Shown here piece by piece: positions 17,197 to 26,006 of a stretch of DNA of 64,000 nt (positions are counted from its first letter, which is position 1; every line of letters begins with the position of its first letter). The position numbers and the translations under genes are program-made. The notes under the pieces are model-generated. The model worked only from the letters and a program-made list of their open reading frames with translations, was not told where the DNA came from and did not search any database. Source of the stretch: an uncultured Phascolarctobacterium sp. (lineage in GTDB: Bacteria > Bacillota > Negativicutes > Acidaminococcales > Acidaminococcaceae); NCBI GenBank assembly GCA_949285135.1, contig CASDXO010000002.1, positions 62,001 through 126,000 on the forward strand, in the 5' to 3' direction.

Positions 17197-18636
17197 ATGA
17201 GCAAGGAAAAAAGGAAATTGAGAAAACCTACTTTTTTGGAAGCTTTTACACCTATTGTTGCAATGTTGGTTATTTTAACTTATGGTAAAGGTGTCATGGG
17301 CTATGCTACTGAACCGCTGTTGTTATTAGTAGCTGGTATTGCGGCATTTCTTGCATTTCGTGTAGGTATTACCTGGGATGAGATTATGGATGAGGTATGC
17401 CTGAAAATTGCCAAAGGTATGCCTGCCATTTTGATTCTGGTTTCCGTAGGCGCTCTTGTAGGCACCTGGATGGCAGCCGGAACTATTCCGCTTATGATTT
17501 ATTATGGTGTGCAGATGGTTAATCCCCAATGGATGCTGGTAACGTCTTTCCTGATTACTGCAGTGGTATCTGTAGTTACAGGTACTTCCTGGGGTTCTGT
17601 TGCTACAATGGGTGTGGCGCTGATGGGCATTGCTTCGACTCTTGGCGTTTCTTTACCGGCTACTGCCGGTGCGGTTATTGCCGGCTCATATTTTGGCGAT
17701 AAAATTTCCCCGTTGTCTGATACAACCAACCTGGCTCCCATTGCGGCTGGCAGTACTCTGTATGAACATATTTTCCATATGTTCTATACTACTATTCCGG
17801 CAACTATTATTTCTCTTATTGTTTATGCCTTCATCGGAATGAATGCAGATACTACTGCGACCGTAAATTCTGAATCTGTTACCAGAATGCTGAATCAGCT
17901 TGATTCCATGTACAGCTGGAATATTATGCTGATTATTCCTGTTGTCATTGTTTTGGCAGGCTCTATTTTAAAATGGCCTACTATTCCTGTAATGATGGGT
18001 TCTACCGTGGTAGCTGGTATTGAAGCTATCGCACTGCAGGGTATCAGCCTGAAAAATGTTCTTGCCAGCACTGTCAGCGGTTTTAATGTTTCCATGATTG
18101 CAGCACCTGGTTTTAATGCTGCTTCCTGCACTATGGAAGTTACCAAGCTTTTGAACCGCGGCGGTATGAACAGCATTATGAGTACGACGCTGCTGGTATT
18201 CTGTGCATTTGTATTTGCTGCTATTATGAGCCGTGCCGGCTTCCTTGATGTTGTCTTGCAAAAAATACTCAGTGTTGCCAAATCTACCGGCGCGTTAATC
18301 AGCGCAACCGTTGCTTCCTGTCTTGTTATGGCACTTACCACCGGTAATTCCTATCTTTCCATCCTTGTACCGGGTGAAATGTTCCGTGATGCCTATAAGG
18401 CCCGTGGCCTGGCGGCAAAGAACCTGTCCCGTACTTTGGAAGATGCAGGTACCGTGTTTGTGCCGTTGGTTCCCTGGTCTGCAGCAGGTGCCTATATGAC
18501 TTCCTGTCTGGGTGTGGAAACTCTTGATTATCTGCCGTATGCAATTTTGTGCTATGCAGGCTTTATGATTGCTATTTTCTACGGCTTTACCGGTATCGGT
18601 ATTGCCAAACTGGAAGATGAAGGTAAGGATGAATAA
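17197..18636 (+). CDS. NhaC-family antiporter
   Basis: Membrane transporter of the NhaC family (Na+/H+ or substrate/Na+ antiport), 479 residues with about eleven hydrophobic segments. Family landmarks are visible: GTSWGSVATMGVALMGIA, AGSYFGDKISPLSDTTNLAP, and the C-terminal repeat LTTGNSYLSILVPGEMF. The start is the ATG at 17197 behind gaggaggg. Its stop overlaps the start of the first isoaspartyl dipeptidase (TAATG), so the genes are co-translated. NhaC relatives also include malate/lactate exchangers (MleN), so here it may import a dipeptide or export aspartate-derived products; this is inference from context. Confidence 0.85.
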   Translation: MSKEKRKLRKPTFLEAFTPIVAMLVILTYGKGVMGYATEPLLLLVAGIAAFLAFRVGITWDEIMDEVCLKIAKGMPAILILVSVGALVGTWMAAGTIPLMIYYGVQMVNPQWMLVTSFLITAVVSVVTGTSWGSVATMGVALMGIASTLGVSLPATAGAVIAGSYFGDKISPLSDTTNLAPIAAGSTLYEHIFHMFYTTIPATIISLIVYAFIGMNADTTATVNSESVTRMLNQLDSMYSWNIMLIIPVVIVLAGSILKWPTIPVMMGSTVVAGIEAIALQGISLKNVLASTVSGFNVSMIAAPGFNAASCTMEVTKLLNRGGMNSIMSTTLLVFCAFVFAAIMSRAGFLDVVLQKILSVAKSTGALISATVASCLVMALTTGNSYLSILVPGEMFRDAYKARGLAAKNLSRTLEDAGTVFVPLVPWSAAGAYMTSCLGVETLDYLPYAILCYAGFMIAIFYGFTGIGIAKLEDEGKDE

Positions 18637-19811
18637 TGCATAAATCATTGCTTGTGCGGAATGCAGAGCTGTATGCTCCTGCATATCAAGGCATGCAGGA
18701 TATCCTGATTGTTAACGGACAGATTGTTGCTATAGGTAAAAAGCTGGCTGCACAGGTAAGCCTGCCGGGGCTAAAGACGCTGGATGCAGCCGGGCGCAAG
18801 ATAATACCGGGTTATGTGGATCAGCATGTGCATATTATTGGTGGCGGCGGGGAATCCGGTCCTTATAGCCGCACGCCGGAAGTTATGCTCAGTGATATTA
18901 CTTCTGCCGGAGTGACTACGGTTGTAGGGGTGCTTGGTACTGACGGAACAGGAAGGCATCCGGAATCATTGCTGGCAAAGGCCAGAGGGCTGGAAGCAGA
19001 AGGAATATCGGCTTATATCCTGACCGGCTCATATGAAGTACCACTGCGAACGATTACAGGAGACGCGCGCAGAGATATCATCCTTATTGATAAAGTGCTT
19101 GGAATAGGTGAAATTGCATTGTCTGACCACCGTTCTTCGGAACCTACAAAGGAGGAACTGAAAAGAATTCTGACACAGGCTCGTGTTGGCGGGATGCTGG
19201 CAGGCAAGAGTGGTGTTGTGCAGTTTCATATGGGTGTAGGACGCAAAGGGTTGCAGCAGTTATTTGAGATTCTGGACGAGAGTGAGATTCCGGCAGGACA
19301 TTTTATTCCTACTCATGTTAACAGGAGTATGCCTTTATTTGAAGAAGCCAAGCTGCTGGCACAGCGTGGAGGTTATATTGATATTACGTCAGGCATACGT
19401 GCCAGTGACGGTTTTCCTGATTGTGTAAAGCCCAGTGAGGCCATCAGAATTTTATGGCAGGAAGGCATCGACATGCAGCAGGTAACCATGAGTTCTGACG
19501 GTAATGGCTGTATGAGTGTGCGGCTGCCGGATGGCAGCACAAGGCAGCTGGTGACGAAGCTTGCGTCTCTGCATGAGGAGGTTCGCGATGCAGTACAGGC
19601 AGGCGTACCCTTGGCGGTAGCGGCAGGAGTCTGCACAGCCAATCCGGCGCGGGTTAATGGCCTTTATCCGCGCAAGGGATGCCTGGAGCAAGGCTGTGAC
19701 GGTGATATGCTGATACTTGACGATGATTTAAATATTGATTCGGTAATTGCCGGTGGAGAAATTATGGTTGCTGTCGGTAAAGTACTGGTAAAGGGAACGT
19801 TTGAAGTTTAA
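18636..19811 (+). CDS. Isoaspartyl dipeptidase-like amidohydrolase, copy 1 (Lys-to-Glu active site)
   Basis: IadA-type amidohydrolase, 391 residues, expected to hydrolyse beta-aspartyl dipeptides released from damaged proteins. Seen: the HxH metal pair (H64, H66 in DQHVHIIGGGGESGP), SDHRS substrate loop, metal His H198 (QFHMG), PTHVNR with the second His, and SSDGNG with the catalytic Asp. At the position of the carbamylated metal-bridging Lys (E. coli K162) this protein has Glu159 (GIGEIALSDH). The spacing to H198 is 39 residues, as from K162 to H201 in E. coli, so the alignment is sound. It overlaps nhaC at its start and is followed after 9 bases by a paralogue that keeps the Lys. Confidence 0.85.
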   Translation: MHKSLLVRNAELYAPAYQGMQDILIVNGQIVAIGKKLAAQVSLPGLKTLDAAGRKIIPGYVDQHVHIIGGGGESGPYSRTPEVMLSDITSAGVTTVVGVLGTDGTGRHPESLLAKARGLEAEGISAYILTGSYEVPLRTITGDARRDIILIDKVLGIGEIALSDHRSSEPTKEELKRILTQARVGGMLAGKSGVVQFHMGVGRKGLQQLFEILDESEIPAGHFIPTHVNRSMPLFEEAKLLAQRGGYIDITSGIRASDGFPDCVKPSEAIRILWQEGIDMQQVTMSSDGNGCMSVRLPDGSTRQLVTKLASLHEEVRDAVQAGVPLAVAAGVCTANPARVNGLYPRKGCLEQGCDGDMLILDDDLNIDSVIAGGEIMVAVGKVLVKGTFEV

Positions 19812-19820
19812 GGAGATATT

Positions 19821-20984
19821 TTGATGATAAAACTGTTCAAAAATGCACATGTATATGCTCCGGAAGATTTGGGTATTAAAGATGTGCTTATTGTTGGTGA
19901 TAAAATTTGCCGCGTAGCTGATAAAATTGAAGGCTATGAAGGACTGGCTGAGGCAGAGATTTTTGATTTAGCGGGAAAACTGCTTGTGCCGGGTTATATT
20001 GATCTGCATGTGCATATTACTGGCGGCGGCGGAGAGCAGGGACCTGCGTCCAGAGTTCCGGAATCATACCTGACAGCTTTTACTGCTAACGGCATTACCA
20101 CTGTAGTAGGTCTGCTTGGTACGGATGGTATTACCAGAAGTCTGGAAAATCTTGTAGCTAAGGCCCGTGCACTGACTGAGGAAGGTATTACCGCATACTG
20201 CCTGACCAGTTACTATGCCTATCCGCCGGTAACTATGACTGGAAGCGTGGAAAAAGATATAGCTATGATTACACCTATGATAGGCGTGAAGGTTGCCGTA
20301 TCTGATCACCGCAGCTCCAATCCGACCGGTGAAGATCTGATAGCGCTTGGCGTGCAGGCGCGCAGGGCAGGACTTATCAGTAATACTCCAGGTCTTGTGA
20401 CCCTGCATATGGGCAGCGGTAAAGGAAAGCTTGATCCGCTGTTTTACGCTCTGGATAATTCGGATTTGCCTGTAAAAAATTTCTTGCCTACCCATATGCT
20501 GAGAACAGATGAACTGATTGATGAAGGTGTGAAGCTGATTCAACGCGGTGGGTATATGGACTGTACGGCAGGATCTGATGATAAAGATGTGGAAGTTAAT
20601 GCAGAAAAACTTTATGCATTGCTGCACAGAGATGGCGTTAGCGCCGATCATGTGTCTCTTTCCAGTGATGCGTTTGGCAGTCAGCCAAAATTTGATGCTA
20701 ACGGTGAATGCATTGGTCTGACTTATGCTTCTCCGAAATATCTGCACAAGACCATTCAGAGCCTTGTTCGTCGTGGACTGCCGCTGACTGAGGCTTTGAA
20801 GCTGCTTACCAGTACTCCGGCAGCATTGCTGGCTAAGGAAGGATGTAAAGGCTGCATCTGCAATGGTGCTGATGCAGATATGCTGGTATTGGATCATGAA
20901 CTGAATATCTGCAGCGTATTTGCCAAAGGGAAGACAGCTGTACTTGATGGCGAAATTATTTTAAAAGGACGTTTTGAAGAATAA
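19821..20984 (+). CDS. iadA: Isoaspartyl dipeptidase-like amidohydrolase, copy 2
   Basis: Second IadA-type enzyme, 387 residues, in the same operon. Metal ligands: H63 and H65 (DLHVHITGGGGEQGP), carbamylation-competent K157 (IGVKVAVSDHRS), H196 (TLHMG) and the PTH His, plus the catalytic Asp in SSDAFG, where copy 1 and E. coli read SSDGNG. Copies 1 and 2 are clearly homologous along their whole length but diverged, so this is an old duplication and not a recent repeat. Together with the transporter and LysR gene they form an isoaspartyl-peptide use or repair module. Confidence 0.85.
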   Translation: MMIKLFKNAHVYAPEDLGIKDVLIVGDKICRVADKIEGYEGLAEAEIFDLAGKLLVPGYIDLHVHITGGGGEQGPASRVPESYLTAFTANGITTVVGLLGTDGITRSLENLVAKARALTEEGITAYCLTSYYAYPPVTMTGSVEKDIAMITPMIGVKVAVSDHRSSNPTGEDLIALGVQARRAGLISNTPGLVTLHMGSGKGKLDPLFYALDNSDLPVKNFLPTHMLRTDELIDEGVKLIQRGGYMDCTAGSDDKDVEVNAEKLYALLHRDGVSADHVSLSSDAFGSQPKFDANGECIGLTYASPKYLHKTIQSLVRRGLPLTEALKLLTSTPAALLAKEGCKGCICNGADADMLVLDHELNICSVFAKGKTAVLDGEIILKGRFEE

Positions 20985-20987
20985 AAA

Positions 20988-21018
20988 AACAGGTCTGCGT
21001 ATTGCAGACCTGTTTTTT
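20988..21018. terminator. Bidirectional terminator after the isoaspartyl dipeptidase operon
   Basis: AACAGGTCTGC / GCAGACCTGTT (20988-20998 with 21004-21014) with T and A tracts on either side; it also serves the converging pentapeptide gene. Confidence 0.9.
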
Positions 21019-21038
21019 ACTTGATATTTAAAATTTTT

Positions 21039-21773
21039 TTAAAATTTTGCGCTGTCTTTGAAGGCAGTACCGAATTCTGTATAGGTAAGCTCAGTACGCC
21101 GCAAATCGGCTTTTTCCAAAATAGCGGCATTAAAATCAGCATTGGTAAGGTTTGCCTTATACAAGGAGACTCTGCTCATTTTTGCGCTGCGCAAATTGGC
21201 ATCAGTAAGATCAGAATGCTGCATTTTGGCTCTGTAAAGATTGGCACCGGTAAAAATGCTATTACGCAGCTGTGCTTTATACAGCCAGCAATAAGGCATG
21301 TTTGCATAGGAAAAGTCTGCGTAGTCAGCATTGATGCTGTCAAGAGATGCTTCCTCGGCAAGTATGTTGCGTAAATCAGCATTTAAAAAGCTTGTGCCGC
21401 GCAATTGGCTGCGATAGAATTTTGCTCCCTGCAGTTTTGCCTTGGTAAAATCTGCATCAGGGGCAGATACATAACTAAAGTCAGTTTTTTCTGCTGTGCA
21501 GTTACGCAGATTGGCCTGCTGCAAAAATGCATGGGAAAAGTTTGCTCCGTTTAGTTTGCTGTCTGACAGATTGGTTTTCACAAGCCGTGCTTCTGTGAAG
21601 TTTGTGCCGGTAAAATCACGTCCGGAAAGATTGAGTCCTGAGAGATCGGCACCTGATAAATCGCCTCCGATACAGTTGCTTCCGGCTTTAACTGCTGCAA
21701 CGTCCTGATTGCTGTAAGCGCAGGCAGCGGCAGTATGGCAAAGGAGAAGACAGGTAAGCAGAATTTTTTTCAT
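21039..21773 (-). CDS. Exported pentapeptide-repeat protein
   Basis: A 244-residue protein with an N-terminal signal peptide (MKKILLTCLLLCHTAAACA) followed almost entirely by pentapeptide repeats of the A(D/N)Lxx type (for example GADLSGLNLSGRDF, GANFSHAFLQQANL), which fold as a right-handed quadrilateral beta-helix. The start is at 21773 behind agaggag; the open frame further upstream overlaps the HAD gene. The AAAC stretch gives a weak lipobox, so it is either secreted or a lipoprotein. Function unknown; cytoplasmic family members can mimic DNA (Qnr type), but export argues against that here. It starts 10 bases after the HAD stop and is probably co-transcribed. Confidence 0.8.
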   Translation of the reverse strand: MKKILLTCLLLCHTAAACAYSNQDVAAVKAGSNCIGGDLSGADLSGLNLSGRDFTGTNFTEARLVKTNLSDSKLNGANFSHAFLQQANLRNCTAEKTDFSYVSAPDADFTKAKLQGAKFYRSQLRGTSFLNADLRNILAEEASLDSINADYADFSYANMPYCWLYKAQLRNSIFTGANLYRAKMQHSDLTDANLRSAKMSRVSLYKANLTNADFNAAILEKADLRRTELTYTEFGTAFKDSAKF

Positions 21774-21783
21774 AATTACTCCT

Positions 21784-22476
21784 CTATGCTTCTTCAAATA
21801 GTTTTTGCAATTCTGCAGGATTGTCCGGCAGAGCATCTATTATCTTCCAGGGCTTTACCTGCTGAAAATCTTCCTTCTGATAATTAGAACCCCAAAGGAC
21901 TACAAGGCATTTGGCATCAATAGCATTAGCGCAGATGACATCATTAGGAGTGTCACCAATAAAGATAAAATCGTCGGTGCTGATATCAGGATTTTTTGCA
22001 TAAAAACGTTGCCATGCTATTTTGGCAAGTTCACGGCGGTCTTCACTCAGCTCTCCGAAAACACTGGCATCAAAATCAAAATATTTATCCAGTCCATAGT
22101 GAGCAAGTTTCAGTTTGGCTCCGGTCTTGGTGTTACCTGTAAGCAGGCAGTTGGTGAAGTTAGTGCCGGGCTGAGTAAAGCAGTCAAGTGTTTTTTGCAC
22201 ATTCTTTAATACAGTACCCTGATAGCAATTGAGATATTCCGGCAGCTTCATGTGGTAACGTATAAGCAGACTGGCAGCATCTGCCGCGCTGCACCGACCT
22301 TTAATCTGAGCTACGGCTTCCTTGATTATTTCAGGGTCTGTACGGCCTGCAAGAGATTTGCTGAATCTAAAATCTTTCAGGAAATAGTGTTCTTTTATAA
22401 CGTCGAGCATGGCATTGGCACCGGCTCCGCCGGTGAGCAGCAATGTGCCGTCAATATCCCAGAAAAGATATTTCAT
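21784..22476 (-). CDS. HAD-superfamily hydrolase (phosphoglycolate phosphatase-like)
   Basis: Cytoplasmic phosphatase of 230 residues. Motif I is WDIDGTLL at the N-terminus with the nucleophile and acid Asp, motif II is LLTGN, and motif III/IV is FIGDTPNDV. An alpha-helical cap lies between residues about 15 and 85 (C1-type). The start is the ATG at 22476 with aggaggt upstream. It precedes the pentapeptide gene by 10 bases. Substrate unknown; the layout resembles Gph-like phosphatases. Confidence 0.85.
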   Translation of the reverse strand: MKYLFWDIDGTLLLTGGAGANAMLDVIKEHYFLKDFRFSKSLAGRTDPEIIKEAVAQIKGRCSAADAASLLIRYHMKLPEYLNCYQGTVLKNVQKTLDCFTQPGTNFTNCLLTGNTKTGAKLKLAHYGLDKYFDFDASVFGELSEDRRELAKIAWQRFYAKNPDISTDDFIFIGDTPNDVICANAIDAKCLVVLWGSNYQKEDFQQVKPWKIIDALPDNPAELQKLFEEA

Positions 22477-22512
22477 GATATACCTCCTGTTGTGTTGCTG
22501 ATACATAATAAG

Positions 22513-22533
22513 AAAAGCTGCCGTCAGGCAGCT
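22513..22533 (-). terminator. Hairpin after the AdoMetDC-like gene
   Basis: AGCTGCC / GGCAGCT (22516-22522 with 22527-22533) followed on the minus strand by TTTTCTT. It lies between the speH-like stop and the HAD start. Confidence 0.6.
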
Positions 22534-22537
22534 CTTT

Positions 22538-23008
22538 TTATATGGAACGTGGCTTCATCATCATATTTTTCAGTTTGCCGCCAAAATTCTGGGTGCGGCG
22601 GATAAATTTGATGTTGGAACGGCGATGCGGCTTCATATCGCTTTCCGTACCGAAATCACCGCGATCCAGCAGGGTGATTTTCGATTTGTCAGCATCCAGA
22701 TAATTACGCAGGAAGCGTGCCATACCGGCAGAATCGGCATTTTCATAGCAGCTGTAAACGTCTGCTGTTACAAATCCGACTTCAGGATAAATATGTAAGG
22801 TTACATGACCCTGTTTGCAGATAGCGAAAAGAGAATATTCGTTCTGATCTTCTTCTCTGTTGCGGATAATCTGACACGGCTGCAGGCAGAAATCAGTGCA
22901 TGCCTGTTCCAGAGCCTTTTCAGCGGCGTCTGCATCATTGAGGATCGAAGCACTGCAATTATACATATCAATAGCAATAAGTTTACCGGTTAATTTTTTG
23001 ATTTTCAC
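22538..23008 (-). CDS. S-adenosylmethionine decarboxylase-like protein lacking the pyruvoyl Ser
   Basis: The fold is recognisable from GHVTLHIYPEVGFVTADVYSC, matching the SpeH pattern in which Ser-His-Leu-Thr-Ile-His carries the self-cleaving Ser. Here the residue before that His is Gly67, so the normal route to a pyruvoyl cofactor is missing, although the His (H72) and Cys (C87) of the active site are kept. The start is a GTG at 23008 with aggag upstream, giving 156 residues, longer than SpeH (about 125) because of a basic C-terminal tail rich in Lys, Arg and Met. A perfect consensus promoter drives it. It may be a non-enzymatic or regulatory homologue; no spermidine synthase gene is near. 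Confidence 0.65.
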   Translation of the reverse strand: MKIKKLTGKLIAIDMYNCSASILNDADAAEKALEQACTDFCLQPCQIIRNREEDQNEYSLFAICKQGHVTLHIYPEVGFVTADVYSCYENADSAGMARFLRNYLDADKSKITLLDRGDFGTESDMKPHRRSNIKFIRRTQNFGGKLKNMMMKPRSI

Positions 23009-23039
23009 AATGGCACTCCTAATATTTAAAGTACATAAT

Positions 23040-23068
23040 ATTATAGCGGAAAGATGTATATTTGTCAA
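23040..23068 (-). promoter_or_regulatory. Consensus promoter of the AdoMetDC-like gene
   Basis: Minus strand TTGACA (23068-23063), 17 bases, TATAAT (23045-23040). Confidence 0.85.
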
Positions 23069-23099
23069 AATATGAAGGTTTTCTTTTGCGCCGGAATCG

Positions 23100-23108
23100 T
23101 GCTATAAT
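23100..23108 (+). promoter_or_regulatory. Extended -10 promoter of recD2
   Basis: TGC TATAAT (TATAAT at 23103-23108), no good -35. It is back-to-back with the promoter of the AdoMetDC-like gene. Confidence 0.5.
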
Positions 23109-23146
23109 ACAAAAGAGAACGTTTGTTTTATTATGGCGGTGAATAT

Positions 23147-25309
23147 ATGGACAAGCTGGAAGGCTTACTGGAAGATATAATATTTCAAAGTGATGACGGT
23201 ATGTTTTGCGTACTGCGGCTGAGCAGCCGCAGTGAAGGCAGAGTGACTGCTGTTTATCATGGTTCGGCGCCTTTTTTGGGTGAAAATATTGTACTTGAAG
23301 GGCAATGGACGGAGCACAGCAGGTTTGGAAGGCAGTTTGATGCAGCCATATGCAGCGTGCAGCAGCCTACGTCTGTTGCAGGTATCGAAAGATTTCTGGC
23401 TTCAGGTGCCATTAAAGGTATCGGTAAAGTTACTGCGGCGAGGATAGTAGAACATTTTGGACGGGAAACTCTTGAGATATTAGGCAGCAGTCCTGAGCGT
23501 CTTGCTGAAATCAAGGGAATCAGTGCCAAAAAGGCAGCTGATATTGGCAGTGCTTATGCTGAACTTTCAGAGATGCGTGAGTTAATGCTGTTTTTGGAAT
23601 CACATGGTGTCAGCGGCGGTTATGCTGCCAGACTGCAGGCTGTATACGGAAATACTGCCATTGTCAGGATTAAAGATAATCCCTATTGTCTGGCCGGTGA
23701 TATCAGCGGTATCGGTTTTAAGACTGCGGACAGAATTGCCATGTCCCTGGGCATGGAGCGTGACTGCAGTGAAAGGATTATTGCAGGCCTTAGTTATGCT
23801 GTAACGCAGGCGGCAGCTGCCGGTCATACCTGCGTGCCGGAAGAACTTTTAATCAGGGAGACCGTTAGACTTTTACAGGTTGAAACAGTAACAGTGCAGC
23901 ATGTATTTAACGACCTTTTGCAGAAGGATTTGCTGCGTACAGAAGAAGTTGGCGGTATGCGGCTGATTTATCCGGAATATTTGTACAGGGCAGAGGTTGG
24001 TACTGCGCGCCGGCTGTTACTGCTCAGAGATAATGCCCATTCTGTAGGGCGAGTGGATGTAGATAAGGTTATTTCTGAATGGGAAAAGGAAGCGGGTATT
24101 ATATTGGCTGCAGCGCAGAAGGAGGCTATCAATGCTTCGCTCAGGCATGGTGTCTTTGTTCTGACCGGAGGACCTGGTACAGGCAAGACTACTGTTGTAA
24201 AAGGAATTATTAACGTACTGGAAAAAGCCGGCTGCCGTATTCTGCTGGCTGCTCCTACCGGCAGAGCCGCACGCAGACTGGCTGAATCTGCCGGACATCC
24301 GGCACTTACCGTACATCGGCTTTTGGAATACCAGCCCGACAGCAGCGGTTTCAGTTTTGGCAAAGATGACAGCGAACCGCTGGATGCCGAAGCTATCATT
24401 GTAGATGAAGCTTCCATGCTGGATATAAATCTGACCTATCATCTGTTAAAAGCAGTTCCGGGAGGCTGCCGCCTGATTTTTGTGGGCGATGTGGACCAGC
24501 TGCCGTCGGTGGGCGCCGGCTCCGTACTTAAAGACATGATACGATCCGGCAAATTGCCTGTAGTAAGGTTAGAGAATGTTTTTCGGCAGGCTGAGGTTAG
24601 TCCGATAGTAATAAACGCACATAAAATAAATCACGGACAGATGCCTGAATTTGTGGCAGGCAGCGACTTTTCACTGGTAGAATTTGCTGATGAAAATGAC
24701 GCTGCCGAATATGTTGCGCGTACCTATTCTGCGTTGACTGCTGCCAGCGACTGGCGGAGCGTACAGGTACTGACGCCAATGCATAAGAACCCCTGCGGTG
24801 TGCAAAACCTTAATAAACTTTTGCAGCAATATCTTAATCCACCTGCTTATGGCAGGGCGGAAATTAATGTTTCTGGCAATGTGCTGCGTACTGGTGACAA
24901 AGTTATGCAGATACGTAATAATTACGAAAAAGATGTTTTTAATGGCGATATCGGCAGGATTATAAGAATTGATGGTAAGGCTGTAACGGTGGCGTATCCT
25001 GAGCGTGCCGAGGGCGACTATGTAAGCTACACTCAAAGTGAACTTGAAGAATTGCAGCTTGCTTATGCCATGAGCGTGCATAAGTCTCAGGGCAGCGAAT
25101 ATCCTTGTGTATTGCTTTTGATGGTACCAAGTCATTATATTATGCTGCAGCGTAATCTGCTTTATACGGCTGTCACACGAGCAAGAGAAAGGGTGCAGGT
25201 TATAGGCAGCAGGGCTGCTGTACGTACAGCGGTAGAAAATGACAGGACAAGGCGTCGTTATTCGCTTTTAGCGGAAAGATTGCAGGAAGACAGCGATGTT
25301 TTCGGTTGA
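23147..25309 (+). CDS. recD2: RecD2-type DNA helicase
   Basis: Superfamily 1B 5'-3' helicase acting in replication-fork maintenance and repair without RecBC. I use the ATG at 23147 (MDKLEGLLEDI) and not the TTG upstream, giving 720 residues. Domains in order: N-terminal OB-like region, helix-hairpin-helix repeats (ASGAIKGIGKVTAARIV, LAEIKGISAKKAADIG), Walker A GGPGTGKTT, Q/motif Ia APTGRAARR, DEASMLD (motif II), GDVDQLPSVGAG, and C-terminal motifs (SVHKSQGSEYP, LYTAVTRAR). It overlaps comF by 14 bases and leads a recD2-comF-permease-dinB run. Confidence 0.94.
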   Translation: MDKLEGLLEDIIFQSDDGMFCVLRLSSRSEGRVTAVYHGSAPFLGENIVLEGQWTEHSRFGRQFDAAICSVQQPTSVAGIERFLASGAIKGIGKVTAARIVEHFGRETLEILGSSPERLAEIKGISAKKAADIGSAYAELSEMRELMLFLESHGVSGGYAARLQAVYGNTAIVRIKDNPYCLAGDISGIGFKTADRIAMSLGMERDCSERIIAGLSYAVTQAAAAGHTCVPEELLIRETVRLLQVETVTVQHVFNDLLQKDLLRTEEVGGMRLIYPEYLYRAEVGTARRLLLLRDNAHSVGRVDVDKVISEWEKEAGIILAAAQKEAINASLRHGVFVLTGGPGTGKTTVVKGIINVLEKAGCRILLAAPTGRAARRLAESAGHPALTVHRLLEYQPDSSGFSFGKDDSEPLDAEAIIVDEASMLDINLTYHLLKAVPGGCRLIFVGDVDQLPSVGAGSVLKDMIRSGKLPVVRLENVFRQAEVSPIVINAHKINHGQMPEFVAGSDFSLVEFADENDAAEYVARTYSALTAASDWRSVQVLTPMHKNPCGVQNLNKLLQQYLNPPAYGRAEINVSGNVLRTGDKVMQIRNNYEKDVFNGDIGRIIRIDGKAVTVAYPERAEGDYVSYTQSELEELQLAYAMSVHKSQGSEYPCVLLLMVPSHYIMLQRNLLYTAVTRARERVQVIGSRAAVRTAVENDRTRRRYSLLAERLQEDSDVFG

Positions 25310-25979
25310 TTTTAGTGCTTATAAGGACGTACTGGTTTATAATGCGCAGCTGCTGAGAGAAATATTTTATCCGCGGCGGTGTTTTGTATGTGGTACTGTA
25401 ATAGATGCCGGGTGTTTCTGTGCAGATTGTCGCCGCAGTTTTTTGCTGCAGATGGTCATAAAAGATGCTTATCCTCTGAGAGAGGTTTTTCTGTTATATA
25501 AATACGAACAGCAGTTAAAAGAAATGCTGCACGGAGTAAAATTTGAAAATCGTGGAATATTGCTGCCGCTTTTATATGAAGAAGCAAAATTTGCTCTGCC
25601 GTTAAGGCCGGAATATTTTTTCTCTGATTTTGATTTGATTGCCTGTATCCCTACTTCTCCTGAACGACGAAAGAGCAGGGGATTCGATGTTCCGGAAAGA
25701 ATTTTTTCTTTTATGGAATATGACTGTCAGCCGAGACAGGTGCTGGAGAGAGTGCGTAATACCATTCCACTGTATGAACTGGAGCCTGTGCTGCGGCGTC
25801 AGGAACTGCAGGGATGTTTTCGTGTGAATATGCCTGTTACAGGGAAAAAGATACTGTTGTGTGATGATATTTATACTACCGGCAGTACGATGAAAGAGGC
25901 AGCGTGTGCATTATTGGCTGCCGGTGCTGAAAGAGTCAGCGCGCTGGCCTTTGCTGCCAGCAGAGATAACTGGCGGTAG
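25296..25979 (+). CDS. comF: ComF-family phosphoribosyltransferase-like protein
   Basis: ComF/GntX family protein, 227 residues, linked in other bacteria to DNA uptake and post-replication processing of incoming DNA. It has an N-terminal Cys cluster (CFVCG ... CFCADCRR, a four-Cys zinc site) and a C-terminal PRPP-binding loop (LLCDDIYTTGSTM). The start overlaps the end of recD2. Neighbouring recD2 and dinB support a DNA-metabolism role. No other competence genes are in the window. Confidence 0.88.
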   Translation: MFSVDFSAYKDVLVYNAQLLREIFYPRRCFVCGTVIDAGCFCADCRRSFLLQMVIKDAYPLREVFLLYKYEQQLKEMLHGVKFENRGILLPLLYEEAKFALPLRPEYFFSDFDLIACIPTSPERRKSRGFDVPERIFSFMEYDCQPRQVLERVRNTIPLYELEPVLRRQELQGCFRVNMPVTGKKILLCDDIYTTGSTMKEAACALLAAGAERVSALAFAASRDNWR

Positions 25980-26006
25980 AATATGAGGAAAGTGATGAAT
26001 TAAGTA

